From: Paraburkholderia adhaesiva
Lineage (GTDB): Bacteria; Pseudomonadota; Gammaproteobacteria; Burkholderiales; Burkholderiaceae
Length of the DNA stretch: 64,000 bases
Assembly: GCF_021390575.1 (NCBI RefSeq)
Contig: NZ_JAJEJQ010000001.1
Location: 2,766,501 to 2,830,500, forward strand
Direction of reading: 5' to 3'
The notes beneath the pieces are model-generated. The model made no database searches. It saw only the letters and a program-made list of their open reading frames with translations, and was not told where the DNA came from. Shown piece by piece: positions 17,666 through 27,341 of the stretch. Both the position numbers and the translations under genes were made by a program. Position 1 is the stretch's first letter. Every line of letters starts with the position of its first letter.

Positions 17666-20600
17666 TTAGACCAGCACACGCTCGATTCCGCCATTGTTCG
17701 CGTTCTGAACGTAGTCCGCCATCCAGTTTTCGCCAAGAATGTGGCGGGCCATTTCGATGACGATGTAGTCGGCGTCGATATTGGCGTCTTCGTTGTAGCG
17801 CTTCAGCCCCTGGAGACACGACGGGCAGCTCGTCAGGATCTTGACCTCCTGATCGGTGCCGACACCGCCCGCCTCTTCCCGCGTCGCGGGCTGCACGCCG
17901 TTCGCGCCATTGCCGACGAGCGGAATGCCGCGCAACTTCGCCGCACCCTTGCGGATTTCTTCTTCCTTACGGAAGCGCACCTGCGTCGAGATGTCCGGGC
18001 GCGTCACGGCCAGCGTGCCGGATTCGCCACAGCATCGATCGTTCTTCTCGATCCTGTAGCCGTCCTTTTCCGCGCCCATCAGTTCGTTGACGAGCTTCAT
18101 CGAGTCCATCGTCTTGATCGGCGTGTGGCACGGGTCGTGGTACATGTAGCGCGTGCCCTTCACGCCGTCGAGCTTGATGCCCTTCTCCAGCAGGAACTCG
18201 TGGATGTCGATGATGCGGCACCCCGGGAAGATCTTGTCGAATTCGTAACCGGCGAGCTGGTCGTAGCACGTGCCGCACGACACCACCACGGTCTTGATGT
18301 CCAGGTAGTTCAGCGTGTTCGCGACACGGTGGAACAGCACACGGTTGTCCGTGACCATCTTCTCGGCCTTGTCGTACTGACCCGAGCCGCGCTGCGGATA
18401 ACCGCAGCACAGGTAGCCCGGTGGCAGCACGGTCTGCACGCCCGCCTCCCACAGCATCGCCTGCGTCGCGAGGCCGACCTGCGAGAACAGGCGTTCGGAG
18501 CCGCAGCCGGGGAAGTAGAACACCGCTTCCGAATCGACGTTCGTCGTCTTCGGATTGCGGATGATCGGCACGATCTTGTTGTCTTCGATGTCGAGCAGCG
18601 CGCGCGCCGTCTTGTTCGGCAGGTTGCCCGGCATCTTCTTGTTGACGAAGTGGATCACCTGCTCGACCACGGGCGGCTTGCCCGTCGACGCGGGCGGACG
18701 CACCGTCTGCTTCTTCGCGACCTTCTTCAGCAGGTCGTTGCCGAGGCGCTGCGCCTTGTAGCCCACGCCCATCATCGCCGTGCGCACGAGATTGATGGTC
18801 TGCGGATTCGTCGCATTGAGGAAGAACATGCCCGCCGCGTTGCCCGGGTTGAACTTCTTCTTGCCCATCTTGCGCAGCAGATTGCGCATGTTCATCGTCA
18901 CGTCGCCGAAGTCGATCTTGACCGGGCACGGCGTCACGCACTTGTGGCAGACCGTGCAGTGGTCGGCGACGTCGTTGAACTCGTCCCAGTGCTTGATCGA
19001 CACGCCGCGGCGCGTCTGCTCTTCGTACAGGAACGCCTCGACGAGCAGCGAAGTCGCGAGGATCTTGTTGCGCGGGCTGTAGAGCAGGTTCGCTCGCGGC
19101 ACGTGCGTCGCGCACACGGGCTTGCACTTGCCGCAGCGCAGGCAGTCCTTCACCGATTCAGCGATCGCGCCGATATCGGACTGCTGCATGATCAGCGATT
19201 CGTAGCCCATCAAACCGAACGACGGCGTGTAGGCGTTGCGCAGATCGGCGCCTTCGAGCAGCTTGCCCGCGTTGAAACGGCCCTGCGGATCGACGCGCTG
19301 CTTGTAGGCGCGGAAATCGGCCATCTCTTCTTCCGTGAGGAATTCGAGCTTCGTAATGCCGATGCCGTGCTCGCCCGAGATCACGCCGTCGAGCGAACGC
19401 GCGAGCTTCATGATGCGCGCGACCGCCGCGTGGGCGTCCTGCAGCATCTCGTAGTTGTCCGAGTTGACCGGGATGTTCGTGTGAACGTTGCCGTCGCCCG
19501 CGTGCATGTGGAGCGCGACGAACACGCGTCCGCGCAGCACTTTCTTGTGGATCGCCTGGGCTTCGTCGAGGATCGGCTTGAACTCGCCGCCATTGAAGAT
19601 CTGGCGCAGTTCGGCGCGGATCTCCTGCTTCCACGACACGCGCACCGTGCGGTCCTGCGTGACATGGAATACGTTCGCGCCGGGTTGCGCGTCGGCACGG
19701 TCGGCGAATTTTTCCGCGAGCGCTTCGTAGCCGAGTTGCACGAGATAGTGCTGTGCCTCGCGCAACGGCAAGTCGAGCTTGTCGCGCAGGAACTCCCAAC
19801 GCGCGCGCACGCGCTTGAGCAGTTCGAGCGCTTGCTGCACGCGGTCTTCGAGCAGTTCGGCGCTCGGAATTTCGCTGGCGTCATCGCTCTTGCCGAGCGG
19901 CAGATTCCCGCCCTTGAAGAACGCTTCGAGCGCGTCGACGAGTTGCAGCTTGTTCTTGATCGACAGCTCGATGTTAATGCGCTCAATGCCGTCCGTGTAC
20001 TCGCCCATGCGGTTGAGCGGGATCACGACGTCTTCGTTGATCTTGAACGCGTTGGTGTGCTTCGCGATCGCGGCGGTGCGGCTGCGGTCGAGCCAGAAAC
20101 GCTTGCGCGCCTCGGCGGAGATCGCGACGAAGCCTTCGCCGCTCTTGCCGTTGGCCATGCGGATCACTTCCGAGGTGGCCGCGGCCACAGCATCGGCATC
20201 GTCACCAACGATGTCGCCGATCAGCACCATCTTCGGGAACGAGTTGCGCTTGCTCTTGGTCGCATAGCCAACCGCGCGCAGATAGCGTTCGTCGAGATGT
20301 TCGAGGCCCGCGAGAATCGCGCCGCCCTTCTTCGACGTTTCGAACAGATAGTCCTTGATTTCGACGATGCTCGGAATCGCCTCGCGCGCCTGGCCGAAGA
20401 ATTCGAGGCAGACGGTGCGCGTATTCGCGGGCATCTTGTGCAGCACCCAGCGCGCGGACGTGATGAGACCGTCGCAGCCTTCCTTCTGCACGCCGGGAAG
20501 GCCCGCGAGGAATTTGTCGGTGACGTCCTTGCCAAGGCCTTCCTTACGGAAACGCTTGCCCTCGATGTCGAGGTGTTCGGTGCGCAAGAGCTTTTCGCCC

Positions 20601-21712
20601 GGCGCATGCTCGCCGTCGAACCATTTCAGTTCGAAGCGCGCCACCGGAATGTCGTGGATCTTGCCGAGGTTATGGTCGAGGCGCGTGACTTCGAGCCAGT
20701 TGCCCTCCGGATCGACCATGCGCCACCAGGCGAGGTTGTCGAGCGCCGTGCCCCAGAGCACCGCCTTCTTGCCGCCCGCATTCATCGCGACGTTACCGCC
20801 GATGCACGACGCGTCGAGCGACGTGGGATCGACGGCGAACACGAAGCCCGCGGCTTCGGCAGCTTCGGTCACGCGGCGCGTGACGACGCCTGCGCCCGAG
20901 AAGATCGTCGGAACCTTGCGATCGACGCCCGGCAGGTCGGTCATCTCGACTGCGCCAAGCTGTTCGAGCTTTTCCGTGTTGATGACAGCCGAGAACGGTG
21001 TGAGCGGCACCGCGCCGCCCGTGTAGCCAGTGCCGCCCCCACGCGGGATCACCGTGAGACCGAGTTCGAAACAGGCCTTCACGAGGCCCGCGATCTCGGC
21101 TTCGGTGTCGGGCGTGAGCACGACGAACGGATACTCGACGCGCCAGTCGGTGGCGTCGGTGACGTGCGAGACGCGCGCGAGGCCGTCAAAGCGGATGTTG
21201 TCCTTCTGCGTGCGGCGGCCGAGCACCTTCGTCGCGCGGCGGCGCAGGTCGGCCATTTTCTCGAACTCGCCCGCGAACGCGTCGATCGCACGGCGCGCGG
21301 CAGCGACCAGCGTTTCGACGCGAGCAGCGCGATCCACGCCCGCATCGTCGCCGTGCGCGCTGAGGTCGGCGCGGCGACGCTTCTCGATTTCGGCGAGCCG
21401 GTGATTCAGTGCTTCGATCAGGAGCGCGCGGCGCTTCGGATTGTCGAGCAGGTCGTCTTGCAGGTACGGGTTGCGGCGCACGACCCAGATGTCGCCGAGC
21501 ACTTCGTAGAGCATACGCGCCGAGCGGCCGGTCCGGCGCTCCGCCCGCAGTTCGGCGAGTGCCGTCCAGGCATCCTCGCCCAGCAGGCGGATGACAATTT
21601 CCCGATCCGAAAAGGACGTGTAGTTATAGGGAATCTCGCGCAGACGCGGTTCGATGTCGGCGGCCACGGCGGCGGCAGCGCCATTAGGATCGAAAACTTG
21701 AGGTGCGTTCAT
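17666..21712 (-). CDS. giant FAD/iron-sulfur oxidoreductase (DUF3683, D-lactate dehydrogenase-like)
   Basis: Multidomain redox enzyme of 1348 residues. An N-terminal DUF3683-type region covers about 1-180. An FAD_binding_4 domain follows, with the phosphate loop [11 protein letters not shown] at 223-233, then a GlcD-like FAD-linked oxidase C-terminal domain to about 800. A ferredoxin-like pair comes next ([11 protein letters not shown] near 858 and [12 protein letters not shown] near 925), and two CCG domains of heterodisulfide-reductase type end it (CCGYP near 1100, CCGESG near 1232). By family logic it oxidises a 2-hydroxyacid such as D-lactate and passes electrons to quinone. I start at the ATG at 21712 (MNAPQVFD); the frame is open another 156 bp upstream without support. 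Substrate is inferred. Confidence 0.88.
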   Translation of the reverse strand: MNAPQVFDPNGAAAAVAADIEPRLREIPYNYTSFSDREIVIRLLGEDAWTALAELRAERRTGRSARMLYEVLGDIWVVRRNPYLQDDLLDNPKRRALLIEALNHRLAEIEKRRRADLSAHGDDAGVDRAARVETLVAAARRAIDAFAGEFEKMADLRRRATKVLGRRTQKDNIRFDGLARVSHVTDATDWRVEYPFVVLTPDTEAEIAGLVKACFELGLTVIPRGGGTGYTGGAVPLTPFSAVINTEKLEQLGAVEMTDLPGVDRKVPTIFSGAGVVTRRVTEAAEAAGFVFAVDPTSLDASCIGGNVAMNAGGKKAVLWGTALDNLAWWRMVDPEGNWLEVTRLDHNLGKIHDIPVARFELKWFDGEHAPGEKLLRTEHLDIEGKRFRKEGLGKDVTDKFLAGLPGVQKEGCDGLITSARWVLHKMPANTRTVCLEFFGQAREAIPSIVEIKDYLFETSKKGGAILAGLEHLDERYLRAVGYATKSKRNSFPKMVLIGDIVGDDADAVAAATSEVIRMANGKSGEGFVAISAEARKRFWLDRSRTAAIAKHTNAFKINEDVVIPLNRMGEYTDGIERINIELSIKNKLQLVDALEAFFKGGNLPLGKSDDASEIPSAELLEDRVQQALELLKRVRARWEFLRDKLDLPLREAQHYLVQLGYEALAEKFADRADAQPGANVFHVTQDRTVRVSWKQEIRAELRQIFNGGEFKPILDEAQAIHKKVLRGRVFVALHMHAGDGNVHTNIPVNSDNYEMLQDAHAAVARIMKLARSLDGVISGEHGIGITKLEFLTEEEMADFRAYKQRVDPQGRFNAGKLLEGADLRNAYTPSFGLMGYESLIMQQSDIGAIAESVKDCLRCGKCKPVCATHVPRANLLYSPRNKILATSLLVEAFLYEEQTRRGVSIKHWDEFNDVADHCTVCHKCVTPCPVKIDFGDVTMNMRNLLRKMGKKKFNPGNAAGMFFLNATNPQTINLVRTAMMGVGYKAQRLGNDLLKKVAKKQTVRPPASTGKPPVVEQVIHFVNKKMPGNLPNKTARALLDIEDNKIVPIIRNPKTTNVDSEAVFYFPGCGSERLFSQVGLATQAMLWEAGVQTVLPPGYLCCGYPQRGSGQYDKAEKMVTDNRVLFHRVANTLNYLDIKTVVVSCGTCYDQLAGYEFDKIFPGCRIIDIHEFLLEKGIKLDGVKGTRYMYHDPCHTPIKTMDSMKLVNELMGAEKDGYRIEKNDRCCGESGTLAVTRPDISTQVRFRKEEEIRKGAAKLRGIPLVGNGANGVQPATREEAGGVGTDQEVKILTSCPSCLQGLKRYNEDANIDADYIVIEMARHILGENWMADYVQNANNGGIERVLV

Positions 21713-22501
21713 GGTTGGACGACTCTTTGGGTCAGTACCGCGCAGACGGCTGGGAGGCCGTCCGGCCGATGCCGACGGGGCGCGTGGGGCGCTATTCTGA
21801 AATCTTGTCCGCCTGCGACTGGTTGCGGACTCTGGGGATGGGGACAAGCGGCGGTAAGGCGGCAACACTTACGCCAACTCACGCCGACGGTTCCCCGGTA
21901 CTCAGACTCCGCGACACGATCGTGCGTGGCGGGCGTGCCGCTGCGCCGCGGGGCGGGTCTCGCGCCGCACGGGCATCAAATGGGCTGTCCGAGGTTGCCA
22001 GAGCATCTTCCGATCCTGGTTATCAAAACCGGATTTTAACGCATGATCCGCCCGTGCGCTGGCGCTGCGCAGAGCGCGTAGGGTCATACGGAGGTCACTT
22101 TCGTGCAATGGTGAGGGCGCTGACGCGGGACTTCGACGTCGGGCGCAAAATCCGGACGCCTCCCCGTCGTCCCTGGGCGTTGCCAGGAGAACGCCGGGCG
22201 CCCGGCGCCTTGATTCGCCGTCCGAATGGTCGGGGAATTCGTACCGGCGGCGCAGCCTCGCGGATCGTGGTCGTCGCCTCCTGTCCCGGTATCAGCAGTC
22301 TTCTCGACGGGGCAGCCCTTTGCACCGCGCCCCGCTTCGTCGCCCACACTCGCCGCCCACACGCTTCGTTTTCGCGTCGCCCCGCCTCGCGCACAGCCCG
22401 CCAGCGCCAGCGTCCGTCCGGCCCTTACCCACGCCAGTGCCCGAGTCATTGGCGCTATGATTGACGTTTTCCCGTCACCAATTGCGCAAGCGCCTTCCCG
22501 C
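21713..22501. other. 789-bp divergent intergenic region, no convincing gene
   Basis: Separates the divergent oxidoreductase and ilvA genes. Several open frames cross it, but none has a recognisable domain, ribosome site or partner. It holds a hairpin GACGGC/GCCGTC at about 21746-21763 and a perfect 16-bp palindrome CGCCGGGCGCCCGGCG at 22192-22207. A possible ilvA -10 box, TATGAT, lies at 22456-22461. Nothing else was seen. Confidence 0.6.
22456..22461 (+). promoter_or_regulatory. Candidate -10 box of ilvA
   Basis: TATGAT 40 bp before the ilvA ATG. No good -35 hexamer lies 16-18 bp upstream, so this is a weak call. It supports translation from 22502 rather than from the longer open frame. Confidence 0.3.
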
Positions 22502-24028
22502 ATGGCCTCCCACGACGATTACCTGAAGAAAATCCTCACCGCCCGCGTCTACGACGTCGCCCGCGAGACCGAGCTGGAGCGCGCGCCGAACCTCTCGGCG
22601 CGCCTTGGCAACGCCGTCTACCTGAAGCGCGAGGACAACCAGCCGGTGTTCTCCTTCAAGCTGCGCGGCGCCTACAACAAGATGGCGCACCTCACGCCCG
22701 CGCAGCTCGAGCGCGGCGTGATCACCGCCTCGGCGGGCAATCACGCCCAGGGCGTGGCGCTGTCGGCGGCGAAACTCGGCGTGCGCGCCGTGATCTGCGT
22801 GCCCGTGACGACGCCCCAGGTCAAGGTCGACGCCGTGCGCGCCCATGGCGGCCCGACCGTCGAGGTCGTGCAGGCGGGCGAATCCTACAGCGACGCCTAC
22901 GCCCACGCCGTGCGCCTGCAGGAGGAGCGGGGCCTGACCTTCGTGCACCCGTTCGATGACCCCGAGGTGATCGCCGGCCAGGGCACGGTCGCGATGGAGA
23001 TCCTGAGCCAGCATCAGGCCCCGATTCATGCGATCTTCGTGCCGATCGGCGGCGGCGGGCTGGCCGCGGGTATCGCTGCCTACGTGAAGGCGGTGCGCCC
23101 GGAGATCCGCGTGATCGGCGTGCAGACCGACGATTCGTGCGCGATGGCGCAGTCGATCGCGGCCGGGCGGCGCGTCGAACTGTCGGAGGTGGGCCTGTTC
23201 TCGGACGGCACGGCGGTCAAGCTCGTGGGCGAGGAGACGTTCCGGCTGTGCCACGCGTATCTGGACGAGGTCATCACGGTCGACACCGACGCGCTGTGCG
23301 CGGCGATCAAGGATGTGTTCCAGGACACGCGCAGCGTGCTGGAGCCGGCGGGGGCGCTGGCCGTGGCGGCGGCCAAGCGCTATGTGGAGCGCGAGGGCAT
23401 CGCGAACCAGACGCTGGTGGCGGTGACCTCGGGCGCGAACATGAACTTCGACCGCATGCGCTTCGTGGCCGAGCGCGCGGAGGTGGGCGAGGCGCGCGAG
23501 GCGGTGTTCGCGGTGACGATCCCCGAGGAGCGCGGCAGCTTCAAGCGTTTCTGCGAACTGGTGGGCACGCGCAGCGTGACGGAGTTCAACTACCGCATCG
23601 CGGATGCCGAGCGCGCACACATTTTCGTGGGCGTGCAGATCCGCCACCGGGGCGAGTCGCAGCAGATCGCGCAGACGTTCGTCGAGCACGGCTTCCCGAG
23701 CGTGGACCTCACCGCCGATGAACTCTCGAAGCAGCACGTGCGCTACATGGTGGGCGGCCGCTCGCCGCTGGCGCATGACGAGCGGCTGTTCCGCTTCGAG
23801 TTTCCGGAGCGGCCGGGCGCGCTGATGCGGTTCCTGTCGTCGATGGCGCCGGACTGGAACATCAGCCTGTTCCACTACCGTAACCAGGGCGCGGACTATA
23901 GCTCGATCCTCGTGGGCATCCAGGTGCCCACCGCCGACGATGCCGAATTCCGCCGCTTTCTCGCCACGCTCGGCTATCCACACTGGGAAGAGACGCACAA
24001 TCCGGCGTACCGGTTGTTTCTCTCATAA
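22502..24028 (+). CDS. ilvA: threonine ammonia-lyase, biosynthetic
   Basis: PLP enzyme deaminating threonine to 2-oxobutyrate, the first committed step of isoleucine synthesis. It has 508 residues. The catalytic lysine is Lys53 in FSFKLRGAYNK, the phosphate-binding glycine loop is GGGGL in VPIGGGGLAAG near residue 185, and the C-terminal third holds two ACT-like regulatory subdomains (VTIPEERGSFKRF and FEFPERPGALMRF) for isoleucine/valine control. The ATG at 22502 begins the conserved MASHDDYL; the open frame upstream is ignored. Glutamate codons are strongly GAG-biased by hand count (32 GAG, 6 GAA), unlike accC in this window (16 GAG, 24 GAA). The next gene starts 12 bp after the stop. Confidence 0.95.
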   Translation: MASHDDYLKKILTARVYDVARETELERAPNLSARLGNAVYLKREDNQPVFSFKLRGAYNKMAHLTPAQLERGVITASAGNHAQGVALSAAKLGVRAVICVPVTTPQVKVDAVRAHGGPTVEVVQAGESYSDAYAHAVRLQEERGLTFVHPFDDPEVIAGQGTVAMEILSQHQAPIHAIFVPIGGGGLAAGIAAYVKAVRPEIRVIGVQTDDSCAMAQSIAAGRRVELSEVGLFSDGTAVKLVGEETFRLCHAYLDEVITVDTDALCAAIKDVFQDTRSVLEPAGALAVAAAKRYVEREGIANQTLVAVTSGANMNFDRMRFVAERAEVGEAREAVFAVTIPEERGSFKRFCELVGTRSVTEFNYRIADAERAHIFVGVQIRHRGESQQIAQTFVEHGFPSVDLTADELSKQHVRYMVGGRSPLAHDERLFRFEFPERPGALMRFLSSMAPDWNISLFHYRNQGADYSSILVGIQVPTADDAEFRRFLATLGYPHWEETHNPAYRLFLS

Positions 24029-24040
24029 GAGGCCGCAATC

Positions 24041-24997
24041 GTGGGCGTTTCGCTCTCCGACAAACTCGTCGTCGCGATCTCGTCGCGCGCCCTCTTCGAT
24101 TTCGAGGAGGAAAACCGCGTCTTCGAGACCGGCGACCTCGCAGCCTACCAGGCCCTGCAGCGCGAGCGCCTGAACGTGCCCGCGCAGCCCGGCGTCGCGT
24201 TCGCGCTGATCCGCAAGCTGCTCGCGCTCAACGACGCCGCGCATCACGTCGAAGTCGTGATCCTCTCGCGCAGCGATCCGATCAGTGGCCTGCGTGCGTT
24301 CAGTTCGTCCCGCGAGCATGCGCTGGATATCCAGCGCGGCGTGTTCACGCGAGGGGGTGAGCCGTGGCGATATTTGAAGCCGCTCAATGCGTCACTCTTT
24401 CTCTCTGCGAATCCCGATGACGTGCGCGGCGCGCTCGACGCGGGCTTTCCCGCCGCACGCGTCTTCCCACGCGTCGACGCAAATTCGGCGACAATGGCGG
24501 GACGCAATGCGGGCGAGATTCGCATCGCGTTCGACGGCGATGCGGTGCTGTTTTCCGACGAAGCCGAACAGATCTTCCAGAGTAAGGGCCTCGGCGCCTT
24601 CGTGAGCCACGAGCGCGACAACCGCGAGTTGCCGCTTGCGCAAGGCCCGCTCAAGCCGCTGCTCGAAGCGTTGCATCGCCTGCAGAAGCTCGCGGACGCC
24701 AACGCGCAGATGCGCATCCGCACCGCACTCGTCACCGCGCGCTCGGCGCCGGCGCACGAGCGCGCGATCCGCACGTTGATGGCATGGAACATCGAAATCG
24801 ACGAAGCGATGTTCCTCGGCGGACTCGACAAAGGCCCGTTCCTGCGCGAGTTCGAACCCGACTTTTTCTTCGACGACCAGATCCGCCACTGCGAATCGGC
24901 CCGCTCGGTCACGGCGACCGGACACGTGGCCAGCGGCGTGGCGAATGCAAAAACACCGGCTAACGCCGCAGCAGCAACAGTAACCATCGCATCATGA
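24041..24997 (+). CDS. cytosolic-type 5'-nucleotidase
   Basis: Predicted 5'-nucleotidase of the family that includes eukaryotic cytosolic 5'-nucleotidase I (PF06189-like), 318 residues, likely dephosphorylating nucleoside monophosphates. Landmarks are the N-terminal [14 protein letters not shown] (about 11-24), an [11 protein letters not shown] stretch with the DGD motif near residue 167, and [13 protein letters not shown] near 275. The start is a GTG with an AAGAGG site 8 bases upstream. It follows ilvA by 12 bp, and its stop overlaps the queF start by 4 bp. The coupling to queF suggests a role near nucleotide or queuosine metabolism, but this is inference from position. Confidence 0.85.
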   Translation: MGVSLSDKLVVAISSRALFDFEEENRVFETGDLAAYQALQRERLNVPAQPGVAFALIRKLLALNDAAHHVEVVILSRSDPISGLRAFSSSREHALDIQRGVFTRGGEPWRYLKPLNASLFLSANPDDVRGALDAGFPAARVFPRVDANSATMAGRNAGEIRIAFDGDAVLFSDEAEQIFQSKGLGAFVSHERDNRELPLAQGPLKPLLEALHRLQKLADANAQMRIRTALVTARSAPAHERAIRTLMAWNIEIDEAMFLGGLDKGPFLREFEPDFFFDDQIRHCESARSVTATGHVASGVANAKTPANAAAATVTIAS

Positions 24998-25818
24998 CTC
25001 CCGAACAATCTCCGCTCGGCAAGCCCGCCGCCTACACCGAACAGTACGACGCCTCGCTGCTGTTCCCGATCCCGCGCGCGGGGGCACGCGAAGCGATCGG
25101 CATCGGCGCGCAACTGCCTTTCTTCGGCACCGATATCTGGAACGCCTACGAGCTTTCGTGGCTGAACGCGCGCGGCAAGCCGCAGATCGCGATCGCGACG
25201 TTTTTCATCCCCGCCGACTCACCGAACATCGTCGAATCGAAATCGTTCAAGCTCTATCTGGGCTCGTTCGCGCAGACGAAGCTCGATTCCGCCGAAGTCG
25301 TCCGCGACACGCTCAAGCGCGATATCACGGCGGCCTGCGGTGCGCCGGTATCGGTGCGGCTCGAGCAGCCGGGCGGATTCGGCAAGATCCAGTTCGAGGA
25401 ATTCGATGGCCTCTCGCTCGACCGTCTCGAACTGGAGGCCGAGGTCTATCATCCGGATCCGTCGCTGCTCACGGCTGCCTTCGACGAAGCGCCCGTCGAA
25501 GAAACGCTGTACTCGAATCTGCTGAAGTCGAACTGCCCGGTGACCGGCCAGCCCGACTGGGGCAGCGTGCAGATTCATTACGTGGGGCCGCAGATCGACC
25601 AGGCCGGGCTTCTGCGCTACATCATCTCGTATCGCAACCACACGGGCTTTCACGAGCAATGTGCGGAGCGCATGTTCGTGGACATCCTGAACGCGTGCAA
25701 ACCGGACCGGCTCGCGATCTACGCGCGGTACACGCGCCGCGGCGGGCTCGATATCAATCCGTTCCGCACGAACTTCAACATGCCGATGCCGGATAACGCG
25801 CGGCTTGCGCGGCAGTAA
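24994..25818 (+). CDS. queF: NADPH-dependent 7-cyano-7-deazaguanine reductase
   Basis: Reduces preQ0 to preQ1 with NADPH in queuosine tRNA-modification synthesis. At 274 residues it is the long, two-domain YqcD-type QueF. The catalytic cysteine is Cys181 in [12 protein letters not shown], with Asp188 as proton donor; the substrate glutamate is Glu221 in [12 protein letters not shown], and the NADPH signature ESKSFK starts at Glu81. It overlaps the upstream nucleotidase by ATGA. A rho-independent terminator follows 25 bp after the stop, and an insertion sequence is lodged in the T-tract of that terminator. Confidence 0.96.
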   Translation: MTPEQSPLGKPAAYTEQYDASLLFPIPRAGAREAIGIGAQLPFFGTDIWNAYELSWLNARGKPQIAIATFFIPADSPNIVESKSFKLYLGSFAQTKLDSAEVVRDTLKRDITAACGAPVSVRLEQPGGFGKIQFEEFDGLSLDRLELEAEVYHPDPSLLTAAFDEAPVEETLYSNLLKSNCPVTGQPDWGSVQIHYVGPQIDQAGLLRYIISYRNHTGFHEQCAERMFVDILNACKPDRLAIYARYTRRGGLDINPFRTNFNMPMPDNARLARQ

Positions 25819-25843
25819 GTCGACGCGACAAGCGCTGACCATG

Positions 25844-25874
25844 AAAAAAAGCGCCGTTGATGGCGCTTTTTTTT
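25844..25874. terminator. queF terminator, T-tract used as IS target
   Basis: Hairpin GCGCC/GGCGC with a GTTGAT loop, flanked by seven A on the left and eight T on the right, so it can terminate from either side. The eight T (25867-25874) are the left copy of the IS target duplication. The hairpin probably also terminates the converging transposase transcript. Confidence 0.85.
25867..25874 (+). repeat. Target-site duplication, left copy
   Basis: Eight T directly outside the left inverted repeat, matched by eight T at 27178-27185. An 8-bp duplication is the known size for ISL3-family elements. Confidence 0.75.
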
Positions 25875-25896
25875 GGTTCATCGACGATTTCCGGGG
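25875..25896 (+). repeat. Left terminal inverted repeat of the ISL3 element
   Basis: Starts GGTTCATCGA; 17 of 22 positions match the complement of the right end. The transposase TGA stop (25878-25880 on the plus strand) lies within it. Confidence 0.8.
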
Positions 25897-27104
25897 AAGG
25901 CGGCGCGGATCTTCAGGAAGAAGTATTCCTCGTCGCGGTACCCGTAAGCTCGACGCTTGATGACCTTGATGGTGTTGTTGATGCCCTCGACCACACTGGT
26001 GTTCAGCGGGTGGCGACAGCGCGCCAGGATGCCGTGCCAGTAGCCCTGCAGCCGCTGGGCGAACAGCTGCAGGGCAGGGATTCCGCTTTGATTTGCCTGC
26101 TCGATCCACTGCTCCCAGGCCTTTTGGGCCCAGGCGGGTTTGCGGTAGAACCAGAGTCGTTTCAGTTCGTCGCGCAGCACGTACACGCATAACAACGGCT
26201 GATTGGCGGCCAGCAGTTCCTTCAGGTGCACCGACTGCTCAGGTTTCAGGTTATGGCGGTTGCGCGGCAGCAGCCAGCGGCTGGACTTCAGGACCTTGCG
26301 GGCGGGCCGGTCGTGGCGAAGCTGGTTGGCCTGATCGACGCGCACCCGATCGATGACCTCGCGCCCGTACTTGGCGACGACGTGAAACAGGTCGTAGACG
26401 ATCTCGGCCTGCGGGCAATGCGCGTTGATCTCCAGCTCATAGGCTGTCGTCATGTCGATGGCGACCGCCTCAATGCGCCCGGCCACACCCGCTGGAAGCT
26501 GTTCGAAGAACGCCCGGGCTGTTTTGCGCGAGCGCCCCGGCCCGATCCAGAGCACCTGCCGGCCGATCGGATCGACCACCACTGTGGCGTAGCGATGGCC
26601 TTTGTGGAGCGCGAACTCGTCCATCGCCAGATAGCGGATCGTCGACCAGTCTGGTTCGGCCACGCGTGCGCGCAGGCGCATCTTGTCGATCGATTTGACC
26701 GTATGCCAACCCAGATCGTAGAAGGCGGCCACCGCCTGCACGCTGGCCGCCTGCAGCAGCTTCTCGCAGGCCTTGGCAAATCGCTCGGTCACCCGCTGGT
26801 AACGGCCCAGCCAGTCCAGCTTCTCCAGTCGCGGACCACCGCACTGTTCGCACCAGACCCGCCGGCGCGGCACGTGCAGCACGACCCGGTACTCGAACAA
26901 CGGCAGATCACGTACGCGTCGAACCGACGTCTCATGAATCTGCGTGCAACGCGCCCCGCACTGCTCGCAGTACATGACCTTGCTCGCCGGCTTCAGATAC
27001 AGCGAGAGCGTATGGCTGTCGCCTTGCGGCCATTCCACACGTTCGAGCCGATAACCCGTCCAGCAACCCAGCGCCTGAAGTGCCTTGCGATCGAGCAACT
27101 CCAC
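25878..27104 (-). CDS. ISL3-family transposase
   Basis: Transposase of 408 residues. Two N-terminal zinc-binding regions (CEQCGARC at 46-53 and CEQCGG at 85-90) and a helix-turn-helix segment (about 116-140) bind the ends. A DDE-type core follows: Asp162 in MDEFALHKGH, Asp217 in VAIDMTTAY and Glu373 in VVEGINNTIKVIKRRAYG. The start is GTG with a GGAGG site 7 bases upstream; a nearby ATG is in another frame. No frameshift or stop is seen, so the enzyme is probably functional. The gene runs toward the queF terminator. Confidence 0.93.
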   Translation of the reverse strand: MELLDRKALQALGCWTGYRLERVEWPQGDSHTLSLYLKPASKVMYCEQCGARCTQIHETSVRRVRDLPLFEYRVVLHVPRRRVWCEQCGGPRLEKLDWLGRYQRVTERFAKACEKLLQAASVQAVAAFYDLGWHTVKSIDKMRLRARVAEPDWSTIRYLAMDEFALHKGHRYATVVVDPIGRQVLWIGPGRSRKTARAFFEQLPAGVAGRIEAVAIDMTTAYELEINAHCPQAEIVYDLFHVVAKYGREVIDRVRVDQANQLRHDRPARKVLKSSRWLLPRNRHNLKPEQSVHLKELLAANQPLLCVYVLRDELKRLWFYRKPAWAQKAWEQWIEQANQSGIPALQLFAQRLQGYWHGILARCRHPLNTSVVEGINNTIKVIKRRAYGYRDEEYFFLKIRAAFPGNRR

Positions 27105-27155
27105 CTCCTGACCTCCATAAAGTCAGGTCAGGGTACGCAATCGCTCCCTAAAGCT

Positions 27156-27177
27156 CCACGGTTTTCCTCGATGAACC
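27156..27177 (-). repeat. Right terminal inverted repeat of the ISL3 element
   Basis: On the minus strand it begins GGTTCATCGA, mirroring the left end. It lies about 50 bp upstream of the transposase start and so may overlap the transposase promoter. Confidence 0.8.
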
Positions 27178-27185
27178 TTTTTTTT
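27178..27185 (+). repeat. Target-site duplication, right copy
   Basis: Eight T directly outside the right inverted repeat, identical to 25867-25874. Confidence 0.75.
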
Positions 27186-27341
27186 GGGGGCTGTCCGCGG
27201 CTTGGCGGGCGATGCAGCTTCCCTACCAGAAGCTGCCCGGTGACTCACGCTCACGCACATCCAGTGGCCGTTTTGACCGGTAGAACGCCCGTGGGGTATC
27301 GAGGCGATTTCCGTGTCCCGCGAGCCTGAAACGATCATCGC

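Larger units (their letters stand above)
25875..27177. mobile_element. ISL3-family insertion sequence, complete, 1303 bp
   Basis: Bounded by imperfect 22-bp inverted repeats that begin GGTTCATCGA on both ends (25875-25896 and the complement of 27156-27177; 17 of 22 match) and by an 8-bp T duplication. It carries one intact transposase, whose stop codon lies inside the left repeat. Intact frame, repeats and duplication indicate a recent, possibly still active insertion. The host sequence before insertion would be the queF terminator hairpin running into eight T and then GGGGGCTG. Confidence 0.9.

Noticed and set aside
17561..22039. 1492-codon open frame on the plus strand opposite the FAD/Fe-S oxidoreductase
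   Set aside because: It is the antisense shadow of a high-GC gene; its translation is Arg/His/Asp-rich with no domain, while the minus frame has intact FAD and Fe-S motifs.
22084..22503. 139-codon minus-strand frame in the ilvA upstream gap
   Set aside because: No domain, no ribosome site, and composition similar to other chance frames in GC-rich DNA.
27123..27338. 71-codon minus-strand frame across the right end of the IS
   Set aside because: It spans the IS boundary and would be an artefact of the insertion; no conserved content.
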